A stretch of 8,461 bases of DNA from Acidobacteriota bacterium. Its GTDB lineage: Bacteria; Actinomycetota; Actinomycetes; Actinomycetales; Micrococcaceae. The stretch lies in NCBI GenBank assembly GCA_019352125.1, contig JABBNV010000006.1, positions 1-8,461 on the forward strand. The letters are read 5' to 3'. Made by a program: the position numbers and the translations under genes. Below are positions 5,075 through 8,461 of the stretch, one piece after another. Every line of letters starts with the position of its first letter. The stretch's first letter is position 1. Under the pieces are notes generated by a model. That model searched no databases. It was given only the letters and a program-made list of their open reading frames with translations, and was not told where the DNA came from.

Positions 5075-6496
5075 ATGCAGGCGAAAGCAAGCGACGTCGT
5101 CATCATCGGGGCCGGACCCTCGGGAATGACCGCAGCCCATGATCTGACCAAGGCCGGATATTCGGTGACAGTCCTGGAGGCGCGGGACCGCGTGGGCGGC
5201 CGCACCTGGAGCAACACCATTGACGGCGCCTGGCTGGAAATTGGTGGCCAGTGGGTCTCTCCGGATCAAACAGCGCTGATCGGCATGCTCGAAGAGCTGG
5301 GGCTGAAAACCTATGACAGGTACCGAGAGGGCGAGTCTGTTTATGTTGCTCCCGATGGCACCCGAACTCGCTACACGGGGGAAATGTTCCCCGTCTCGGC
5401 AGCCACGGAGGCGGCGATGAACTCGCTGATCGCCACCCTGGACGCTCTTGCTGAGCAGATGGATCCGGGCCGGCCGTGGGAGCACCCGCAGGCACGTGAA
5501 TTGGACACGATTTCCTTCCACCACTGGCTCCGGCAACAGTCCAGCGACGAGGAGGCCTGCAACAACATCGGGCTGTTCATTGCCGGCGGCATGCTCACCA
5601 AGCCGGCCCATGCGTTCTCCGCTCTGCAGGCCGTGTTGATGGCTTCGTCGGCCGGCTCCTTCTCCAACCTGGTGGATGAAGATTTCATTCTGGACAAGCG
5701 CGTGGTGGGCGGTATGCAGGGCGTATCCATTGAGTTGGCCCGCGGCCTGGGTGGCGCCGTCGTGCTGAATGCGCCGGTGCGCAGCGTCAGCTGGGAAGAG
5801 AACGACGGCGACTACCGTGCCACCGTGGTCTCCGACGCCGTCACCGTGACCGCCCGCCGCGTGGTGATGGCCGTTCCGCCAAACCTCTACTCGCGAGTTT
5901 CGTTTAGCCCTCCCTTGCCCCGCCGCCAGCACCAAATGCACCAGCATCAGTCCCTGGGCCTGGTGATCAAGGTTCATGCGGTGTACGAGACGCCATTCTG
6001 GCGCGAAGATGGGCTCTCCGGAACGGGTTTCAGCGCATCCTCGCTGGTCCAGGAGGTCTACGACAACACCAACTATGAGGATTCGCGCGGCACGCTGGTG
6101 GGATTCATCTCCGATGAGAAGGCGGACTGGGCGTTCAGTCTCAGCGCCGAAGAGCGCAAGAACGCCATCACCGACTCGCTCGCTCAGTTCCTGGGGGAGC
6201 AGGCGAAGAACCCCGTGGTGTACTACGAATCCGACTGGGGTTCGGAGGAATGGACCCGCGGCGCCTACGCGTCCAGCTACGATCTGGGCGGCCTGCACCG
6301 CTATGCCAAGGATCAGCTGACGCCAGTTGGCCCCATTCACTGGTCATCTTCGGATCTGGCTGCCGAAGGCTACCAGCATGTTGACGGCGCAGTGCGCATG
6401 GGTCACTTCACAGCCGAGCGCCTAGTTGCAGAACTCTCCGGTGACGAGTCAATCCGCGGTGTGTCTGCGGGCCACCATTCGGCACGGCAGGAATAG
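5075..6496 (+). CDS. puo: Putrescine oxidase (FAD-dependent flavin amine oxidase)
   Basis: The 473-residue enzyme belongs to the flavin monoamine oxidase family and matches, as I recall them, the putrescine oxidases of Kocuria rosea and Rhodococcus erythropolis along its whole length. The expected reaction is putrescine + O2 + H2O to 4-aminobutanal + NH3 + H2O2 in the cytoplasm. Visible motifs are the FAD-binding VVIIGAGPSG (8-17), E35 for the ribose, VGGRTW (40-45), EIGGQWVSPDQ (55-65), ELDTISFHHWLRQ (142-154), the substrate-loop region QEVYDNTN (326-333) with E327, and the C-terminal flavin segment ESDWGSEEWTRGAYASS (385-401) and EGYQHVDGA (431-439). The position of the covalent Cys of mitochondrial MAO appears to be A397, so FAD should be bound non-covalently. 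Length is normal. The last 20 residues are variable. It is first in an operon with the stress protein and permease. Action on cadaverine or another amine is the main alternative. Confidence 0.92.
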   Translation: MQAKASDVVIIGAGPSGMTAAHDLTKAGYSVTVLEARDRVGGRTWSNTIDGAWLEIGGQWVSPDQTALIGMLEELGLKTYDRYREGESVYVAPDGTRTRYTGEMFPVSAATEAAMNSLIATLDALAEQMDPGRPWEHPQARELDTISFHHWLRQQSSDEEACNNIGLFIAGGMLTKPAHAFSALQAVLMASSAGSFSNLVDEDFILDKRVVGGMQGVSIELARGLGGAVVLNAPVRSVSWEENDGDYRATVVSDAVTVTARRVVMAVPPNLYSRVSFSPPLPRRQHQMHQHQSLGLVIKVHAVYETPFWREDGLSGTGFSASSLVQEVYDNTNYEDSRGTLVGFISDEKADWAFSLSAEERKNAITDSLAQFLGEQAKNPVVYYESDWGSEEWTRGAYASSYDLGGLHRYAKDQLTPVGPIHWSSSDLAAEGYQHVDGAVRMGHFTAERLVAELSGDESIRGVSAGHHSARQE

Positions 6497-6504
6497 GGAC
6501 TCAG

Positions 6505-7410
6505 ATGAGGATCGTAGTCGGTTATACGGCAACAGCCCGCGGGCGGGATGCACTCTATCTCGCCACGGCGCTGGCTCGAGGTCAGGATGCCAGCGTGGAT
6601 GTGGTGATGGCAGTGCCGGAGTTCTCCCCCTACAGCGGGGCCTCTGCCACTGAGAGTGGGTACGAAAGCCTTTTGCAGGAGCAAGTTCAGCAATGGCTGG
6701 ACGAGGCGCTCGCAGTTATTCCGGCCGACGTTCCGGCGCAAGGGCATATGCGTCGCGGTGAGTCTGAGGCGGAGACATTGATTGCTGCCGCGCAGGAATT
6801 CGATGCCCGGCTGTTGGTGATCGGAGCCAGCTCATCGGGTCTGTTCAAACGGTTCGCCATTGGCTCCGTGGGTGCCGCCCTGCTGCACGCAGCCACCATT
6901 CCTGTGGCGCTGGCTCCGGCCGGATACAGCAGATCGGAGGCGATTAGCAAAATCACCTGCGCCGTGGGAACACGTGCTGGCGCGCCGGATGTCCTTGGCG
7001 TCGCCGTGGCCATGGCAGAGCGGCGTGAGTTGCCGCTTCGGCTGGTGAGTCTGCTCGCACTCGGTCACGACGACGCTTCCGGCCAGGTTGAGGTGGCGAA
7101 GGATCACCTTCGGAGTCTTGCCGAAACCAACGGCGACGACGGCGCGTCAGCCTTGAAGGCATTGCAGCCCGAGATTGTGGTGGGCCAGGGACGCAGCATC
7201 GAGAACGCCGTCGACAGTCTCGATTGGGCGGATTCCGAGGTGCTGCTGATCGGCTCCAGCCGTTTGGCCCGCGACGCATCGCTCTTTCTCGGTGCCACGG
7301 CCAGCAGAATTCTGCGATCGCTGCCGATCCCCATGATCGTTGTTCCGCGCAATTTCCAGATCCGCTCCATCAACGCCAATGATGACGGAACTACGAAGGA
7401 GACCCCATGA
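6505..7410 (+). CDS. Universal stress protein with two Usp domains
   Basis: The 301-residue protein is a tandem UspA fold. Domain 1 (about 1-140) starts with MRIVVGYTATARGRDAL and ends with LLVIGASSSGLFKRFAIGSVGAALLHAATIP; domain 2 (about 148-282) ends with VLLIGSSRLARDASLFLGATASRILRSLPIPMIVVP. The ATP signature GxxGx9G(S/T) is imperfect in both: domain 1 has G107, S110 and G120-S121; domain 2 has G250, R253 and G263-A264. Nucleotide binding is therefore possible in the first domain and doubtful in the second. The gene starts eight bases after the oxidase stop with AGGGA five bases upstream, and its stop overlaps the permease ATG, so it is made with both. A link to peroxide or aldehyde stress from amine oxidation, or to the permease, is inference. 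The C-terminal tail (283-301) is outside the fold. Confidence 0.92.
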   Translation: MRIVVGYTATARGRDALYLATALARGQDASVDVVMAVPEFSPYSGASATESGYESLLQEQVQQWLDEALAVIPADVPAQGHMRRGESEAETLIAAAQEFDARLLVIGASSSGLFKRFAIGSVGAALLHAATIPVALAPAGYSRSEAISKITCAVGTRAGAPDVLGVAVAMAERRELPLRLVSLLALGHDDASGQVEVAKDHLRSLAETNGDDGASALKALQPEIVVGQGRSIENAVDSLDWADSEVLLIGSSRLARDASLFLGATASRILRSLPIPMIVVPRNFQIRSINANDDGTTKETP

Positions 7411-8461
7411 ATGCAGAGACCACCAACTCGGTGCGCAAAAGCGATACTGGCTTGTCAGGGAAGGGGCTGGCGGCAGGATCCGTGGGACTGCTCGGCGCCG
7501 TCGTCATCGGTATTTCCTGTATTGCCCCGGCCTACACACTAACGGCGGCCCTGGGGCCAACCGTTGCCGAGGTGGGAGTCCACCTGCCCGCGATTTTTCT
7601 GGTGGGATTCATTCCCATGCTGCTGGTTGCGTTGGGTTACCGCGAGCTCAATAGCGCGATGCCGGATGCGGGGACGTCCTTCACCTGGGCCTCCCGAGCG
7701 TTTGGCCCATGGCTAGGTTGGATGGGCGGCTGGGGGCTGATTGCAGCGACTATCATTGTGCTCTCAAATCTGGCTGCGGTGGCTGTGGACTTTTTCTACT
7801 TGATGCTGGCACAGGTCCTTGCCAACCCTTCGCTGGCGGATCTGACCAAGATTCTTCCGCTGAATATAGCCACCACTGTGGTGTTCATCGCGGGAGCGTG
7901 CTGGATCTCATACCGCGGGATGGAAACCACAAAGACCTTCCAGTATGTGCTGGTGGCATTTCAGCTACTGGTGCTGGGGTGGTTCGCCATCGCCGCGTTT
8001 GCACACGTTGCCAATGGGACGGCGTTTAACGTTACGGCCATCTCACCGGACTGGTTCAACCCCTTTGCCGTTGGCTCTTTCTCGCAGTTTGCTGCGGGTG
8101 TGTCACTGTCCATCTTCATTTTCTGGGGCTGGGACGTGACGTTGACCATGAACGAGGAAACCAAGAATCCGGAGAAGACACCGGGCCGTGCCGCCACAGT
8201 GACCGTGGTAGTCATCGTGCTGATCTACCTGACGGTTTCCCTTGCCACCCTGGCATATGCCGGAGTGGGGGACACAGGGCTGGGCGCGGGGAACCCTGCG
8301 AATCAGGGCAGCATCTTTGCCGTACTGGCCGGACCGGTTATGGGGCCCTTCGCCATCCTGATGTCCCTGGCCATCTTGTCCTCCTCAGCTGCGTCGCTGC
8401 AGTCGACCTTTGTTTCGCCTGCGCGCACCCTGCTCTCCATGGGTCACTATCAAGCACTGCC
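7407..8461 (+). CDS. APC-superfamily amino acid/polyamine permease (partial, 3' end cut)
   Basis: The first 351 residues of an integral membrane transporter are present and the frame is open at the window edge. Family marks are GLLGAVVIGISCIAPAYTLT (27-46) in the first membrane helix, MPDAGTSFTWASRAFGP (85-101) with WLGWMGGW, and WDVTLTMNEETKNPEKTPGRA (242-262), the conserved loop after the sixth helix. About eight hydrophobic segments are seen (near 24-50, 60-78, 105-133, 153-168, 178-200, 225-245, 263-286 and 303-330); complete members usually have 12 to 14. The ATG overlaps the stress protein stop as ATGA and has AAGGAG five bases upstream, indicating translational coupling. With putrescine oxidase in the same operon, uptake of putrescine or another amine by proton symport is likely, but APC sequences alone do not fix the substrate. 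Confidence 0.93.
   Translation, partial: MNAETTNSVRKSDTGLSGKGLAAGSVGLLGAVVIGISCIAPAYTLTAALGPTVAEVGVHLPAIFLVGFIPMLLVALGYRELNSAMPDAGTSFTWASRAFGPWLGWMGGWGLIAATIIVLSNLAAVAVDFFYLMLAQVLANPSLADLTKILPLNIATTVVFIAGACWISYRGMETTKTFQYVLVAFQLLVLGWFAIAAFAHVANGTAFNVTAISPDWFNPFAVGSFSQFAAGVSLSIFIFWGWDVTLTMNEETKNPEKTPGRAATVTVVVIVLIYLTVSLATLAYAGVGDTGLGAGNPANQGSIFAVLAGPVMGPFAILMSLAILSSSAASLQSTFVSPARTLLSMGHYQAL

Noticed and set aside
5039..6340. 433-codon open frame on the minus strand opposite the oxidase
   Set aside because: It is antisense to a gene with clear family motifs throughout. Strong G/C third-position bias in the oxidase leaves the opposite frame short of stops. The translation is His/Gly/Arg-rich without any family pattern, and no ribosome site precedes it.

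Overview
The window looks like a chromosomal segment of a high-G+C actinobacterium, most likely a Micrococcaceae member of the Arthrobacter group. The basis is roughly 60% G+C, strong G/C preference at third codon positions, frequent signals for leaderless transcripts, and protein matches by eye to actinobacterial families (PIN-PhoH fusion, Kocuria/Rhodococcus-type putrescine oxidase). There are nine protein genes, the last cut by the window edge. I see no rRNA, tRNA, CRISPR array, insertion sequence or phage gene.

Layout. 1-193 is upstream sequence with no gene I can support. 194-1624 (+) is a PIN-PhoH fusion (PhoH2-like RNase/ATPase). It converges on a two-gene minus-strand block: an uncharacterised conserved-looking protein (2360-3121) followed by a GNAT acetyltransferase (1658-2305). 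A large hairpin (1633-1687) sits where phoH2 and the acetyltransferase meet. Two plus-strand genes follow: a minimal A24 prepilin peptidase (3180-3686), divergent from the uncharacterised gene, and a Nudix hydrolase (3746-4216). The Nudix gene converges on a TetR-family regulator (4292-5002, -) across an imperfect hairpin.

The most coherent system is at the right. The TetR regulator is divergent from a three-gene plus-strand operon: putrescine oxidase (5075-6496), a two-domain universal stress protein (6505-7410) and an APC-superfamily permease (7407 to beyond the end). The genes are packed with an 8-base gap and then an ATGA overlap. A perfect 19-base palindrome (5022-5040) lies in the divergent region, just downstream of a plausible oxidase promoter, and is the natural operator candidate. 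The inferred logic is that the permease imports a polyamine or related amine, the oxidase deaminates it with release of H2O2 and ammonia, and the regulator controls the operon in response to substrate or product. The role of the stress protein is open.

A second theme is translation initiation. Four genes (2305, 3121, 3180, 3746) have a TANNNT -10 element exactly at -12 to -7 relative to the A of their ATG, and the TetR gene nearly so, which predicts leaderless mRNAs. phoH2, the oxidase, the stress protein and the permease instead have Shine-Dalgarno sequences. This pattern, together with the operator, also corrects start codons: both outward-facing longest ORFs at the TetR/oxidase junction begin inside the operator and are probably over-extended.
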